In this document: positions 1 to 10,800 of the stretch, piece by piece | Position numbering within the stretch: position 1 is the first letter of the stretch | Layout: every line of letters begins with the position of its first letter | Source: an uncultured Clostridia bacterium | GTDB taxonomy: Bacteria; Bacillota; Clostridia; Oscillospirales; Ruminococcaceae | Assembly (NCBI GenBank): GCA_947586185.1 | Contig: CANPXN010000002.1 | Coordinates: 105,583 to 169,582 of the forward strand | Length of the DNA: 64,000 nt | Direction of reading: 5' to 3' | Program-made: the position numbers and the translations under genes | Notes under the pieces: generated by a model | What the model saw: the letters and a program-made list of their open reading frames with translations, nothing else | What the model was told of the DNA's origin: nothing | Database searches by the model: none

Positions 1-2
1 AT

Positions 3-155
3 ATCACATACAGCTTTCAGAGAGTGGAGGATGTTATTGAGAGGGATATTGGAGGCAATTTTGGTAGCTTGCGTTATCATCCCGGCTGGAAGGTAAGAAT
101 ATTATTTTTTACCTTTGAATTTTATAAGGACGAGGTAAGGTTTGCGCAGAGATAA
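3..155 (+). CDS. C-terminal fragment of an unidentified protein (window-truncated)
   Basis: Open frame from base 3 to TAA at 153-155 (ITYSFQRVEDVIERDIGGNFGSLRYHPGWKVRILFFTFEFYKDEVRFAQR), followed by a terminator. Confidence 0.5.
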   Translation: MTYSFQRVEDVIERDIGGNFGSLRYHPGWKVRILFFTFEFYKDEVRFAQR

Positions 156-172
156 ATTTTGAATATAGTAAA

Positions 173-210
173 GCCCCCGAAGGCTAATGTCTTCGGGGGC
201 GGTTTTTTGT
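173..210 (+). terminator. Rho-independent terminator (CCCCCGAAG...CTTCGGGGG + T-run)
   Basis: 9-bp GC-rich stem followed by GGTTTTTTGT. Confidence 0.8.
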
Positions 211-212
211 GC

Positions 213-1481
213 TTAGTCTATATTTTCAAAAGCCTGATCGATATCGGCAATAATATCTTCCACATTTTCAAGACCGCATGAGAAACGGATCATACCGCCG
301 TCAATTCCGGCAGCCTCAAGCTGCTGATTTGTAAGCTGACGGTGAGTAGAGCTTGCCGGGTGAAGTACGCATGTCCTTATATCTGCAACATGAACAACGA
401 TTGAAGCCATTTTAAGACTGTCCATAAACTTGATTGCGTTGGCTTTTCCACCCTTTATAGAGAAAGTGATAACGCCGCTGCAGCCTAAAGGCAGATATTT
501 TTTTGCAAGTTCATGGTATTTATTACTTTCAAGTCCCGGATAGCTTACTGAAAGAACCTTGTCGCTTGCTTCCAGATGCTTTGCGACCTTAATTGCATTT
601 TCGCAGTACTGCTTCATTCTTACAGCCAGAGTTTCCAGTCCGAGATTAAGGAGAAAGGCAGAATTGCCGGAAGGGTAGCATCCGAAATCTCTCATAAGCT
701 GCATTCTTGCTTTTACGATATAGGCTGCATTTCCGTATGTTTCAGTATATGAAATACCGTGATAGGATTCGTCAGGCTCGGTAAGCTCAGGGAATTTGCC
801 GTTTTTCCAGTCGAATTTACCACTGTCAACGATTACGCCGCCTGTCTGAACAGCATGACCGTCCATGTATTTTGAAGTGGAGTGGATAACTATGTCAGCT
901 CCGTACTCAATAGGCCTGCAAAGTATTGGCGTTGGGAATGTGTTATCCACAATAAGCGGAATATTATTGCTGTGAGCGATCTTTGCAAACTTTTCGATAT
1001 CAAGGACTGTCAGTGCAGGATTTGCAAGAGTTTCACCGAAAATCAGTCTTGTGTTAGGCTTTATGGCGTTCTGAATCTCTTCTTCGGAAGCGTCCGGGTC
1101 AATGAATATACATTCAATGCCCAGCCTTTTAAGGGTTACTGCAAAGAGGTTTACAGTTCCGCCGTAAATTGTAGCAGTTGATACAATGCTTTCACCGGCG
1201 CTGCAAATGTTAAGCACTGCGCAGAGAGAGGCAGCCTGTCCACTTGAAGTACACATAGCTGCGATACCGCCCTCAAGGGCAGCAATCTTTTCCTCAACAG
1301 CCATAACGGTAGGGTTTTCAAAGCGTGAGTATATAAGACTTTTTGTTGGGTCATCAAATACCGCTGCTACGTCCTCTGTTGAGTCGTAGACATAGGTTGT
1401 GCTCTGAACGATCGGAACAACTCTTGGCTCTGAGTTTTTTGGTTTATAACCTTCATGTAGGCATTGGGTTTCAATATTCAT
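213..1481 (-). CDS. metY: O-acetylhomoserine aminocarboxypropyltransferase (Cys/Met metabolism PLP enzyme)
   Basis: Protein MNIETQCLHEGYKPKNSEPRVVPIVQSTTYVYDST..., PLP-lysine motif HSTSKYMDGH. Confidence 0.93.
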   Translation of the reverse strand: MNIETQCLHEGYKPKNSEPRVVPIVQSTTYVYDSTEDVAAVFDDPTKSLIYSRFENPTVMAVEEKIAALEGGIAAMCTSSGQAASLCAVLNICSAGESIVSTATIYGGTVNLFAVTLKRLGIECIFIDPDASEEEIQNAIKPNTRLIFGETLANPALTVLDIEKFAKIAHSNNIPLIVDNTFPTPILCRPIEYGADIVIHSTSKYMDGHAVQTGGVIVDSGKFDWKNGKFPELTEPDESYHGISYTETYGNAAYIVKARMQLMRDFGCYPSGNSAFLLNLGLETLAVRMKQYCENAIKVAKHLEASDKVLSVSYPGLESNKYHELAKKYLPLGCSGVITFSIKGGKANAIKFMDSLKMASIVVHVADIRTCVLHPASSTHRQLTNQQLEAAGIDGGMIRFSCGLENVEDIIADIDQAFENID

Positions 1482-1508
1482 GTTTATTCCTCCAGAATGA
1501 TAATTTAT

Positions 1509-1622
1509 AACTTAAGGCAAGATATACTTCGCCTCTTAGGCGGGGCAGCATTTCCGTATTAAGCGAGGGACATAATCACTCACTGAATACTCTGTGCAGT
1601 TAATGCCGTACCTTGCCCCTTA
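1509..1622 (-). promoter_or_regulatory. Candidate structured 5' leader RNA of metY (unassigned)
   Basis: Closing stem 1516-1524/1609-1617, hairpin 1530-1542, stem 1548-1552/1602-1606, arm 1556-1567/1579-1590; the non-Watson-Crick positions are G.U only when read on the minus strand. Confidence 0.55.
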
Positions 1623-1733
1623 TTAAAATTAATGATAACACATTTTTTTTCCAAGGTCAATAAAAATTGCTATATGAAAAAGAAATGACCGGTAATCTGA
1701 TAATGATATACCGGTCTTATTATGAGTGTAAGA

Positions 1734-3311
1734 TTATTTATCGTAGCATTCAAAAATTCCGCTGACAGCTTTTTCTTCAGGCTTTCTTGTAAACAGGCTT
1801 ACTACAGGAACGATAATGATGGAAAGTATCATTACAACAGCGCCGGCGTTGATAGGCGATGCAAGATTGAACGGACACATTGAAGCCACATTCTTTGTAA
1901 GTTCCGGAAACCAGCCAAATCCGAACAGTACCATATGAGCGACTGTTATGCCGATTCCGCATATAAAGCTTGTCCAGACAGAAGCGTTTGTAACCTTTTT
2001 ACTGAAAAGACCGAACATGAAAGGTCCGAGAAACGCTCCGGCAAGAGCGCCCCATGAATATGACATAAGCGTTGAAATTGAGGCATTTTTGTTGAATGCG
2101 ATAATTACAGAGATAAGCAGGAACACTGCTATGAGAACACGCATTATTACAACTTCCTTTTTATCGTTGTTTTCCTTCATTTTAGGCTTTATAAAGTCAA
2201 TTGTAAGAGTAGAGCTTGACGTGAGAACAAGTGAGGAAAGCGTTGACATTGATGCGGAAAGCACAAGCACAACAACAAGTCCAATAAGAATGTCCGGCAG
2301 CGCACTCTTGAGAAGCGCAGGTACCATAGCGTCAAATTCAGGCTTTCCGTTAGGGAGAGTTGCGATAAGCGTTTTTCCTGTATTGTCGGCAGCGTCAGTT
2401 GTGCAGAAGAGCCTGTCAAAGCCTCCCAGGAAGTATGAGCCTCCGGCAACAACAAGGGCAAAGAGAGTTGAAATTATCGTTCCCTTCTTGATTGCGCTTT
2501 CGTCTTTGATCGCATAGAATTTATGTACCATCTGAGGAAGTCCCCATGTACCAAGTGATGTCAGAATAATAACTCCTATCAGGTTTATTGGATCAGGTCC
2601 GAACAGCGTGTCAAATTTTCCATAAGCGCCGTTCACTTCAAGCTCGCCCAGCTTCTCAACTGCGGAACTGAATCCTCCCTGCTTATTCAGAGCGCATATT
2701 ACAACGGCTGTGATTCCTCCCAGCATAACAATACCCTGAATGAAGTCGTTTATTGCTGTAGCGCCGTAGCCTCCAAGGATAACGTAAACAGCGGTGATAA
2801 TAGCCATTGCAATAATGATCATCTTATATGCGCTGTCAGAGCTAAGACCGAACGCCATGTTGAAAAGTCTTGAAAGTCCGTTATACACCGATGCAGTATA
2901 AGGTATCAGAAAAACAAAAACAATTAAAGCTGCTGCGATTTTAAGACCTTTTGAATTGAATCGTTTTTCAAAATATTCCGGCATTGTTTTTGCATTCAGA
3001 TGCTTTGTCATAATTCTTGTTCTTTTTCCGAGAATGATCCATGCAAGAGCGCTTCCGATCACTGCGTTTCCTATGCCTATCCATGTAGCGGATACGCCGT
3101 AGTTCCAGCCGAACTGACCAGCATAGCCAATGAAAACTACTGCGGAAAAGTATGAGGTTCCATATGCAAAGGCTGTGAGCCATGAGCCGACATTGCGTCC
3201 ACCCAGAACAAAGTCGTTAACGGATTTGGTCTTCCGTGATGTGTAAAGACCAATTCCCATCATAACTGCAATGTATATTGCAATCATAACAGCTGTGATA
3301 ATTGTGGTCAT
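1734..3311 (-). CDS. Sodium:solute symporter family protein (SSS/PutP-like)
   Basis: 525 aa polytopic protein, RKTKSVNDFVLGGRNVGSWLTAFAYGTSYFSAVVFIGYAG. Confidence 0.88.
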   Translation of the reverse strand: MTTIITAVMIAIYIAVMMGIGLYTSRKTKSVNDFVLGGRNVGSWLTAFAYGTSYFSAVVFIGYAGQFGWNYGVSATWIGIGNAVIGSALAWIILGKRTRIMTKHLNAKTMPEYFEKRFNSKGLKIAAALIVFVFLIPYTASVYNGLSRLFNMAFGLSSDSAYKMIIIAMAIITAVYVILGGYGATAINDFIQGIVMLGGITAVVICALNKQGGFSSAVEKLGELEVNGAYGKFDTLFGPDPINLIGVIILTSLGTWGLPQMVHKFYAIKDESAIKKGTIISTLFALVVAGGSYFLGGFDRLFCTTDAADNTGKTLIATLPNGKPEFDAMVPALLKSALPDILIGLVVVLVLSASMSTLSSLVLTSSSTLTIDFIKPKMKENNDKKEVVIMRVLIAVFLLISVIIAFNKNASISTLMSYSWGALAGAFLGPFMFGLFSKKVTNASVWTSFICGIGITVAHMVLFGFGWFPELTKNVASMCPFNLASPINAGAVVMILSIIIVPVVSLFTRKPEEKAVSGIFECYDK

Positions 3312-3445
3312 ATTAATACCCCTTTTTTGAATTTAAACTAATTTTGCTTTAAATCAATAAAGCTTATCGTCACAATGAATATTATAACAATCATGCATAA
3401 TTTTGTCAACATAAAAAATTTTTTTGTTAAAAAGCTAGAAAATAA

Positions 3446-3474
3446 TTGATTCGATTTGTATAAAATGATATAAT
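3446..3474 (+). promoter_or_regulatory. Sigma-A type promoter (TTGATT-N17-TATAAT)
   Basis: Near-consensus hexamers with 17-bp spacer. Confidence 0.7.
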
Positions 3475-3480
3475 ATAAAT

Positions 3481-3698
3481 GATGCAAGTAAAGCTTGCCT
3501 TATCTGTTCGTCATATTTTTCGGTTATCACCTCTGGTGATGAGAAAAATGGCGCTTTAATAGAATATTGCTCCAGCTAATTTGGCATGGCCTAATTGGTT
3601 GGAGAAATAATAATATCAAATAATATGAACCTGTCTTCAAGGGTATCTAAGTTAGTTTACTGTTAAAGCATGTTATATATTTCTTGTGAAGACAGGTC
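3481..3698 (+). ncRNA. Candidate structured leader RNA / small RNA upstream of NUDIX gene
   Basis: Hairpins 3484-3498, 3516-3548, 3571-3603 and an 11-bp perfect stem 3629-3639/3687-3697 ending at the RBS. Confidence 0.5.
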
Positions 3699-3713
3699 TG
3701 GAGGAGAATTACT

Positions 3714-4148
3714 ATGAACAATACAGAATCAGCCGAAATTCCTTTTGAAAAAACCTGCGGAAGCATTTTATATGCAAAGCAAGACGGAAAGAAAAAATTC
3801 CTGCTTATAAAGAGCTTCAGCGGACATACAGGTTTTCCGAAAGGACATGTTGAACAGGGAGAAACTGAGGAACAGACTGCTGTAAGAGAGGTTTTCGAGG
3901 AAACTGGAATAAACGTTAAGATCGATCCTGCTACAAGACAGGAATACACATATATAACATTAAGCCATACAAGAAAAAATTGCGTTTATTTCTGCAATGA
4001 GGTCACTATGAGCGAAATGGAAAATGCTAAGATCCAGCAGGAGGAGATCGTTCAGAGCTGGATCGCAGATTATGACGAGGCTATGGAGCTTTTAAATTTT
4101 CCGGAGGACAGGGAAATCCTTGAAAGGGCGGTAAAATTCAATGACTAA
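3714..4148 (+). CDS. NUDIX hydrolase (Ap4A hydrolase-like)
   Basis: Nudix box GHVEQGETEEQTAVREVFEETGI. Confidence 0.9.
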   Translation: MNNTESAEIPFEKTCGSILYAKQDGKKKFLLIKSFSGHTGFPKGHVEQGETEEQTAVREVFEETGINVKIDPATRQEYTYITLSHTRKNCVYFCNEVTMSEMENAKIQQEEIVQSWIADYDEAMELLNFPEDREILERAVKFND

Positions 4149-4791
4149 AAAGGAGAGAGCTAAGCTTGCCTGTCAGGAACTGGAGAAGCTTTATCCGGAT
4201 GTTGAATGTTCCCTGTGCTTTGAAAAGCCATACGAGCTGCTTATTGCAACAAGGCTTTCTGCTCAGTGTACTGACGCAAGAGTTAATATTGTCACAAAGA
4301 CTCTTTTTGAAAAGTATCCTACCCTTGAGTCCTTTGCAGGTGCAGACCTTGAAGAGCTGGAGCAGGACGTAAAGCCATGCGGATTTTACCGGACAAAGGC
4401 GAAAAGCATTATTGAAATGTCCAATCAGATCATAAATAATTTCGGAGGGGAGCTTCCCCGAACCATGGACGAGCTCCTTACCCTTTCTGGAGTGGGAAGA
4501 AAAACTGCAAACCTGATAATGGGAGATGTGTATGGTCAGCCGGCAATCGTAACGGATACTCACTGCATCAGGATCACCGGAAGACTGGGGCTTACTAAGA
4601 ACAAAGAGCCTCACAAGGTTGAGGAGGACCTGAAAAAACTGATCCCACCGGAGATATCGGCTCACTTCTGTCATCAGACAGTCCAGTTCGGACGGGATAT
4701 ATGCAGAGCGAGAACTCCTTTATGCGGTCAGTGCAGCCTTGCAGGATTCTGTGATTTTTATGCAAAAACTCAGAGAGAAGGCAAGTTATAA
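4141..4791 (+). CDS. nth: Endonuclease III
   Basis: HhH motif LSGVGRKTANLIMG, VDTH-like VTDTHCIRI, C-terminal CxxxxxxCxxC...C FeS cluster. Confidence 0.93.
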   Translation: MTKKERAKLACQELEKLYPDVECSLCFEKPYELLIATRLSAQCTDARVNIVTKTLFEKYPTLESFAGADLEELEQDVKPCGFYRTKAKSIIEMSNQIINNFGGELPRTMDELLTLSGVGRKTANLIMGDVYGQPAIVTDTHCIRITGRLGLTKNKEPHKVEEDLKKLIPPEISAHFCHQTVQFGRDICRARTPLCGQCSLAGFCDFYAKTQREGKL

Positions 4792-4812
4792 CTGTAAATT
4801 AGCGAAAAGCTA

Positions 4813-4841
4813 TTGACAACAGATGTGAATTGATATAAAAT
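4813..4841 (+). promoter_or_regulatory. Sigma-A promoter for secA (TTGACA-N17-TAAAAT)
   Basis: Hexamers with 17-bp spacer. Confidence 0.6.
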
Positions 4842-4964
4842 ATAATGTGTGTATATTATAAGTTTTGAATTTACGTCGGCTGCGAAAGGCTGAATCTTTA
4901 TTCATACAATCAGTCAGGATTCAGAGCAACACGGAAAATTAATTTGAAAAGGCGGATTAATCAG

Positions 4965-7688
4965 ATGGGTATTTTAACTAAAATCTTTGGCTCATACAGT
5001 GCAAAAGAGCTTGAACGTATTGAACCAATTAAAAATAGCGTACTTGAGCTTGAGGAAAGATATGCTGCAATGACAGATTCTGAGCTGAAAGCGCAGACCG
5101 GTAATTTCAGAGTCAGACTTGAGGCAGGCGAAACGCTGGATATGATCCTGCCTGAGGCTCTTGCAACTGTACGTGAGGGTGCATATCGTGTTCTCGGCAA
5201 AAAGCCTTTCCCGGTTCAGATCATCGGCGCTATCGTTCTTCATCAGGGACGAATCGCTGAAATGAAGACAGGTGAAGGTAAAACTCTTGTGGCATGCGTG
5301 GCTTCATATTTGAATGCTCTCAGCGGTAAGGGTGTTCATGTCGTTACAGTTAATGATTATCTTGCTAAAACTCAGTCGGATGAAATGGGAAAGGTCCTGA
5401 GGTTCTTAGGTCTTACTGTCGGCTGTATCCTTCATGGTCTTACAAATGACGAAAGACGTGAGGCTTATAACTGCGATGTTACATACGCAACAAACAACGA
5501 GCTTGGCTTCGATTATCTTCGTGATAACATGGTTATCTATAAAAAAGACAGAGTTCAGAGAGCGCCTAACTTCGCAATTGTCGATGAGGTTGACTCGATC
5601 CTTATAGATGAGGCAAGAACTCCTCTTATCATATCGGGTAAGGGCGATAAGTCAACAGAGCTGTACAGCGTGGTTGATAGGTTTGTGTGCGGACTTACGT
5701 CAACAACTGTTGTTGAAATAGACGAGAAGCAGGATCAGGATGAGATCAACGAAAATGTTGACTACATTATAGATGAAAAGGCAAAGACGGCTACTATCAC
5801 ACGTTCAGGCGTTAAGAAAGCCGAGGAGTATTTCGGCATAGAAAACCTTATGGACCCTGATAACATTACCCTTCTTCACCATGTCAATCAGGCTCTTAAA
5901 GCCCATGGTATTATGCATGCCGATATTGACTACGTTGTTAAGGACGGAGAGGTAATCATCGTTGATGAATTTACCGGACGTCTTATGCTGGGACGTCGTT
6001 TCAACGACGGTCTGCACCAGGCTATAGAGGCTAAGGAGGGCGTTAAGATCGCAAACGAGTCAAAGACTCTTGCAACTATCACTTTCCAGAACTACTTCAG
6101 ACTTTACCAGAAGCTTTCCGGTATGACCGGTACTGCTATGACTGAGGAGGACGAGTTCAGAGAGATCTACAAGCTTGATGTTATTGCGATCCCTACAAAC
6201 AGACCTATTCTCAGAATAGATTATCCGGATCAGATATACAGAACCGAGAAGGGCAAATTCTCCGCAATTATCGAGCAGATCGTAAAATGTCATGAAAAGG
6301 GACAGCCTGTTCTGGTAGGTACTATTTCAATTGAAAAGTCAGAGCTTCTGTCAGCAATGCTCAAGAGAAAGGGCATAAAGCATAATGTTCTGAATGCTAA
6401 ATATCACGCAAAGGAAGCTGAGATCGTTGCTCAGGCTGGTAAGTTCGGAGCGGTTACGATCGCTACAAATATGGCTGGACGTGGTACGGATATCATGCTG
6501 GGCGGTAACGCAGAGTTTCTCGCCAAGGCAGAGCTTCGTAAAATGGAATATGAGGAAGATATTATCAATGAAGCTGTAGGCTTTGCTGATACAGACAATG
6601 AGGAAATTCTTGCAGCTCGTAAGGTTTATAAGGAGCTTTATGATAAATTCAACGCAGAAGTAAAGGAAAAGGCTGTTAAGGTCAAGGAAGCTGGAGGCCT
6701 TTATATCCTCGGTACTGAGCGTCATGAATCAAGACGTATCGACAATCAGCTTCGTGGACGTTCAGGACGTCAGGGCGATGAGGGCGAAAGCCGTTTCTTC
6801 CTTTCAGTTGAAGACGATCTTATGCGTATATTTGCCGGTGACAGGCTTGAAAGAATGATGGCTTCACTTAACGTTGAAGAGGATATGCCAATTGAAAGCA
6901 AGATGCTCACTAAGATCATTGAGTCCTCACAGAAAAAGGTTGAAGGAAGAAACTTCAGCATAAGAAAGAATGTCCTGAACTACGACGATGTTATGAGCAA
7001 GCAGCGTGAAATTATTTATAAGCAGCGTTCACAGGTTCTTGACGGTGAAGACCTTCACGACTATATTCTTAATATGATGCATAGCCTTGTAAAGGATATG
7101 GTTGACACATATCTTCATGACGATGCTGTAAGGGAAGACTGGAATATTATCGGTCTTAAAGATTACTTCCGTGGCTGGGCTATAGGCGATGATGAGCTTG
7201 AATACACAGATGAAGAGCTTGAAAAGACCGAAAAGGAAGATATCATCAAGTATCTTGACGATAAGCTTATTAAAATTTATTCCGATAAGGAAGAGGAATT
7301 CGGCAGCGATATGCTCAGAGAGCTTGAACGTGTAGTTCTCCTTAAAGTCGTTGATACAAAGTGGATGAACCATATTGACGATATGGATGAGTTGAAAAAA
7401 GGTATCGGTCTTCGTGCATTCGGTCAGAAGAATCCTGTTGTTGAGTATAGATACGAGGGATTTGAAATGTTCGACGCTATGGTTGAATCCATACGTGAGG
7501 ATACTGTAAGAATGCTTATTACAGTAAGAATCAAGAAGAACGAGGCTCCGCAGAGGGAACAGGTTGCAAAGCCTGACGCTCCTAACGCAGGTTCTATCAG
7601 AACTTCTAAAAAGCGTCCCGGAGATAACGATCCGTGTCCATGCGGAAGCGGCAAGAAGTATAAGAAGTGCTGCGGCATGAACAGTTGA
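4965..7688 (+). CDS. secA: Preprotein translocase subunit SecA
   Basis: [14 protein letters not shown] Walker A, C-terminal zinc motif [13 protein letters not shown]; start taken at ATG 4965 (MGILTKIFG). Confidence 0.97.
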   Translation: MGILTKIFGSYSAKELERIEPIKNSVLELEERYAAMTDSELKAQTGNFRVRLEAGETLDMILPEALATVREGAYRVLGKKPFPVQIIGAIVLHQGRIAEMKTGEGKTLVACVASYLNALSGKGVHVVTVNDYLAKTQSDEMGKVLRFLGLTVGCILHGLTNDERREAYNCDVTYATNNELGFDYLRDNMVIYKKDRVQRAPNFAIVDEVDSILIDEARTPLIISGKGDKSTELYSVVDRFVCGLTSTTVVEIDEKQDQDEINENVDYIIDEKAKTATITRSGVKKAEEYFGIENLMDPDNITLLHHVNQALKAHGIMHADIDYVVKDGEVIIVDEFTGRLMLGRRFNDGLHQAIEAKEGVKIANESKTLATITFQNYFRLYQKLSGMTGTAMTEEDEFREIYKLDVIAIPTNRPILRIDYPDQIYRTEKGKFSAIIEQIVKCHEKGQPVLVGTISIEKSELLSAMLKRKGIKHNVLNAKYHAKEAEIVAQAGKFGAVTIATNMAGRGTDIMLGGNAEFLAKAELRKMEYEEDIINEAVGFADTDNEEILAARKVYKELYDKFNAEVKEKAVKVKEAGGLYILGTERHESRRIDNQLRGRSGRQGDEGESRFFLSVEDDLMRIFAGDRLERMMASLNVEEDMPIESKMLTKIIESSQKKVEGRNFSIRKNVLNYDDVMSKQREIIYKQRSQVLDGEDLHDYILNMMHSLVKDMVDTYLHDDAVREDWNIIGLKDYFRGWAIGDDELEYTDEELEKTEKEDIIKYLDDKLIKIYSDKEEEFGSDMLRELERVVLLKVVDTKWMNHIDDMDELKKGIGLRAFGQKNPVVEYRYEGFEMFDAMVESIREDTVRMLITVRIKKNEAPQREQVAKPDAPNAGSIRTSKKRPGDNDPCPCGSGKKYKKCCGMNS

Positions 7689-7704
7689 TGATACTAATAT
7701 TTAA

Positions 7705-7730
7705 GGGCAGGTTTTTACCTGCCTTTTTTA
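7705..7730 (+). terminator. Rho-independent terminator after secA
   Basis: GGCAGGTTTTTACCTGCCTTTTTT. Confidence 0.9.
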
Positions 7731-7732
7731 TG

Positions 7733-7761
7733 TTGAAAATGACAGTGAGATGTGGTATAAT
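7733..7761 (+). promoter_or_regulatory. Sigma-A promoter (TTGAAA-N17-TATAAT) for helicase gene
   Basis: Hexamers with 17-bp spacer. Confidence 0.65.
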
Positions 7762-7823
7762 ATTTATATTTAAAAATCTGTTTTAACAGGAAATGCTTTA
7801 ATTATTTCTGGAGGTGTATCATT

Positions 7824-10800
7824 ATGGAGCATGGCTCACAGGTTAGAATTGCTTTGTCTTTTTCTCCAAGGGCGCTTGATGAGCTTAAAGCTATGCAGAT
7901 TTGCGAATGCAGATCCAAATATGATATACCATACAAGCTATTTCCTGAAAGCAAAATTTCTGAGGTATGGGTCACAACCAGCCCTGAGTTCATTGTATGT
8001 ATGCCTTACGGAGATCATTTTCTTGCTTTGTCAGGTATTCTCAGTGGGAACGATTTTTTCTGCAAAAGCGTTTTGAGTGCTGATAATTTATCCGGGGAAA
8101 AGGCTGAAATATTGTTTGAAGTTGTATCCGGAGAGGAAACATCCGGAAGCATCAGCCCAAAGGTGCGCTCAAGGCTTGATATGTGGTATAGATATATTGA
8201 GAATCTCCTTGAGATATCTAAAAAGAAATACTTTTACTATACATATTATGGTACAGTATATGATGACGGTCATAATCTTCGCCTGAGAGTCGAACGGGAC
8301 TATGGGGGGGAGAATGTTAAAAATTTAAGTGCAGCCATTGCTGACAGCAAAAATGACCCGAGATATTTGCTTGGAAAGGTAACGGATTTCAGCCGGGATG
8401 TGATAACTATTGAAAAAAGCAGCCTTAGTAATTACAAAATGCTGGAAAGAGCCGATAATCAAATAAAAATCGTTATATATGATGCAGCTTCGGTTATTAC
8501 ATGCAGAAGAATGAAAACAGGGCTTGATATGCTTTGCAATTCAGAGGCTGCAAATCCGAGGCTTGCGGATTTTATTTTTGATCCTCAAAAAGCAAACAGA
8601 AGCAGTGGTGGAAGGATTTCTCTGACGCCGGAAACAATGCTTATGAAGAACATGAACCCTGAGCAGATAAGAGCTGTTGAGGGGGTCATGAATGCCGAAG
8701 ACCTTTATCTTATTCAAGGGCCTCCGGGAACCGGAAAGACAACGGTTATAGCAGAAATATGCTATCAGAATGCTGTGAGAGGGTTAAAAACTCTTGTTGT
8801 ATCTCAGTCTAATCTGGCGGTTGACAATGCGATTTCAAGGGTTATGAATCATCCTGAAGTTAGGGTTCTGAGAAAAGGAGATGCTTCAAGGGTCGAAGAC
8901 GAGGGCATGCCTTTTGTTGAGGATAATGTTGTTTCAACATGGCTTGGTAAGATCGCAGAATCCGCTGGAAATATGTCACGCAGTATTGATGAAAAGCTTT
9001 TGGAGCTGAAAAAGGCGGAGGACAGGCTTCCGGACATTCTTGAACTGGAAGACGCAGTTGTGAAGTATTCCGAAAAGCTGAGGGACCTTGAATCTCAGAT
9101 ATTTTTCTATAAAAATGTCCTTAATGAGGCGGAGGGCTTTCGGTCTGAATTTTTTGAGCTTGTGTCAATGGCTTATGACGCAGACGATATTGCTAAGCTT
9201 TCAGATGTGAGAAATATATATCCTCCGGATTTCATACTGCCAAACAATATATATAATGAGATCACGGACAGATACCTTGATCTGAAAGCTGATGTTGAAA
9301 AGATTCAGGAATATGAGGACGATCTTAAATTTTACAGCGAATACACTGAAAAAATAACTGCCCAATTTGACGCAGTGAGAAAAGCCGCAGGCAGAAGACG
9401 TATTGAAAAAAGCGAACACGAGGTCAATTACTATTATATCGACAGAAAGTTGACTGAGGAAATATGCAGAGGCGGAGACGATATTTTAGACATAAAGCCA
9501 AAGGGTATAAAAAAGCTTTTGTTTGGCTTTAGATGGCGAAGAATAGCTGCCGATTACTATCGTCAGGCTGAAAAGCTGATGGAAAGCATTCAGTCCAAAA
9601 CGATCAGGCTATGCGCACGTATAGAGGCGATAATAACCGATAAGGAATACATCCGCAGCGTGGAGGCATTTCATGAAAGTCTTGACAAGCTTTGCGAGGA
9701 TTTTGACTCCCAGTACTACAGATTCCGAAATAAATATGATAAGCTGAGGGAGGACTTTGCGCAGACTGAAACCGATTATAATTTCGCATTGGCTGAATAT
9801 CATGCAGGTGCGGACGATAAGTTTTATATCACAGCGCTTAAAAATACGGATACGGAAAATATTACAGCGGAAGAGTATGAACGCATAGCTAAGGGATATT
9901 TCAAATCCACCAAAAAGCGATATATGATATGGAAGGAGCTTATCGCTGAATGGATAAGCAGAATTTCTGCTGGCAGCGGTGAAGGATATAATTCACTGAA
10001 AAAGCTCTACCTCGATAATGCAAATGTTATAGGTATTACCTGCATACAAAGCGGTACAAGAGATTTTATTCAGAATTATCCGGTATTTGATGTGGTTATC
10101 ATTGACGAATCCAGTAAAAGCACCCCTCCGGATATAATTCTTCCTATGCTGAGAGGCAGGAAGATCGTGCTTGTAGGGGATCACAAGCAGCTGCCTCCTT
10201 ATATTGATTCACAGGCATATGATGAAACGGAATGCGGCGATAATGAGGAAATGCGTGAGCTTATGAAGGTATCGCTGTTTGAGGAGCTTTATACCAAATC
10301 GGCTGCTGAAAGCAGGACAATGCTTTATCGTCAGTACAGAATGCACAGGGATATTGCCGGACTTGTAAATCAGTTTTATATTGATTCTGACGCAGGTAGA
10401 ATTGAATCTCCATCCGATGCTCCGAGGGATCATGGCTGTCAGGGAAACGGCATTGATAAGAATAATCATGTTATATGGTATGATATGCCAAACGATCTGA
10501 GGTGCTATGAGGAGAAAAGTGGAAACAGCTTCTGTAATTCAGCCGAAGTGAGAGCTGTGAAAAAGCTGCTGAAAATTTTGAATAAAAATATTTCTGATAA
10601 TGGGGGAACAAGAAAATCCGTAGGTGTTATTACATTTTATGATGCTCAGGTAAAGCTTCTTGAGGAGCAGCTTGTGTATAAGAATGAATTTTACAGGCAT
10701 ATTCCGAATATTGAGCTTAGAATAGGCTCTGTGGACCGCTTTCAGGGCATGGAAGAGGATATAATCATACTTAGTTTTGTCAGAAATAACAAGTTTCATA

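Noticed and set aside
882-1181. Plus-strand ORF antisense to metY
   Set aside because: Entirely inside a strong CDS; no recognisable motif or RBS.
1509-1622. SAM-I riboswitch or T-box call for the metY leader
   Set aside because: Required conserved elements (SAM-I GAGGGA/kink-turn core; T-box TGGNACCGCG) not seen; left unassigned.
4138-4674. 178-aa minus-strand ORF over nth
   Set aside because: Antisense shadow of endonuclease III.
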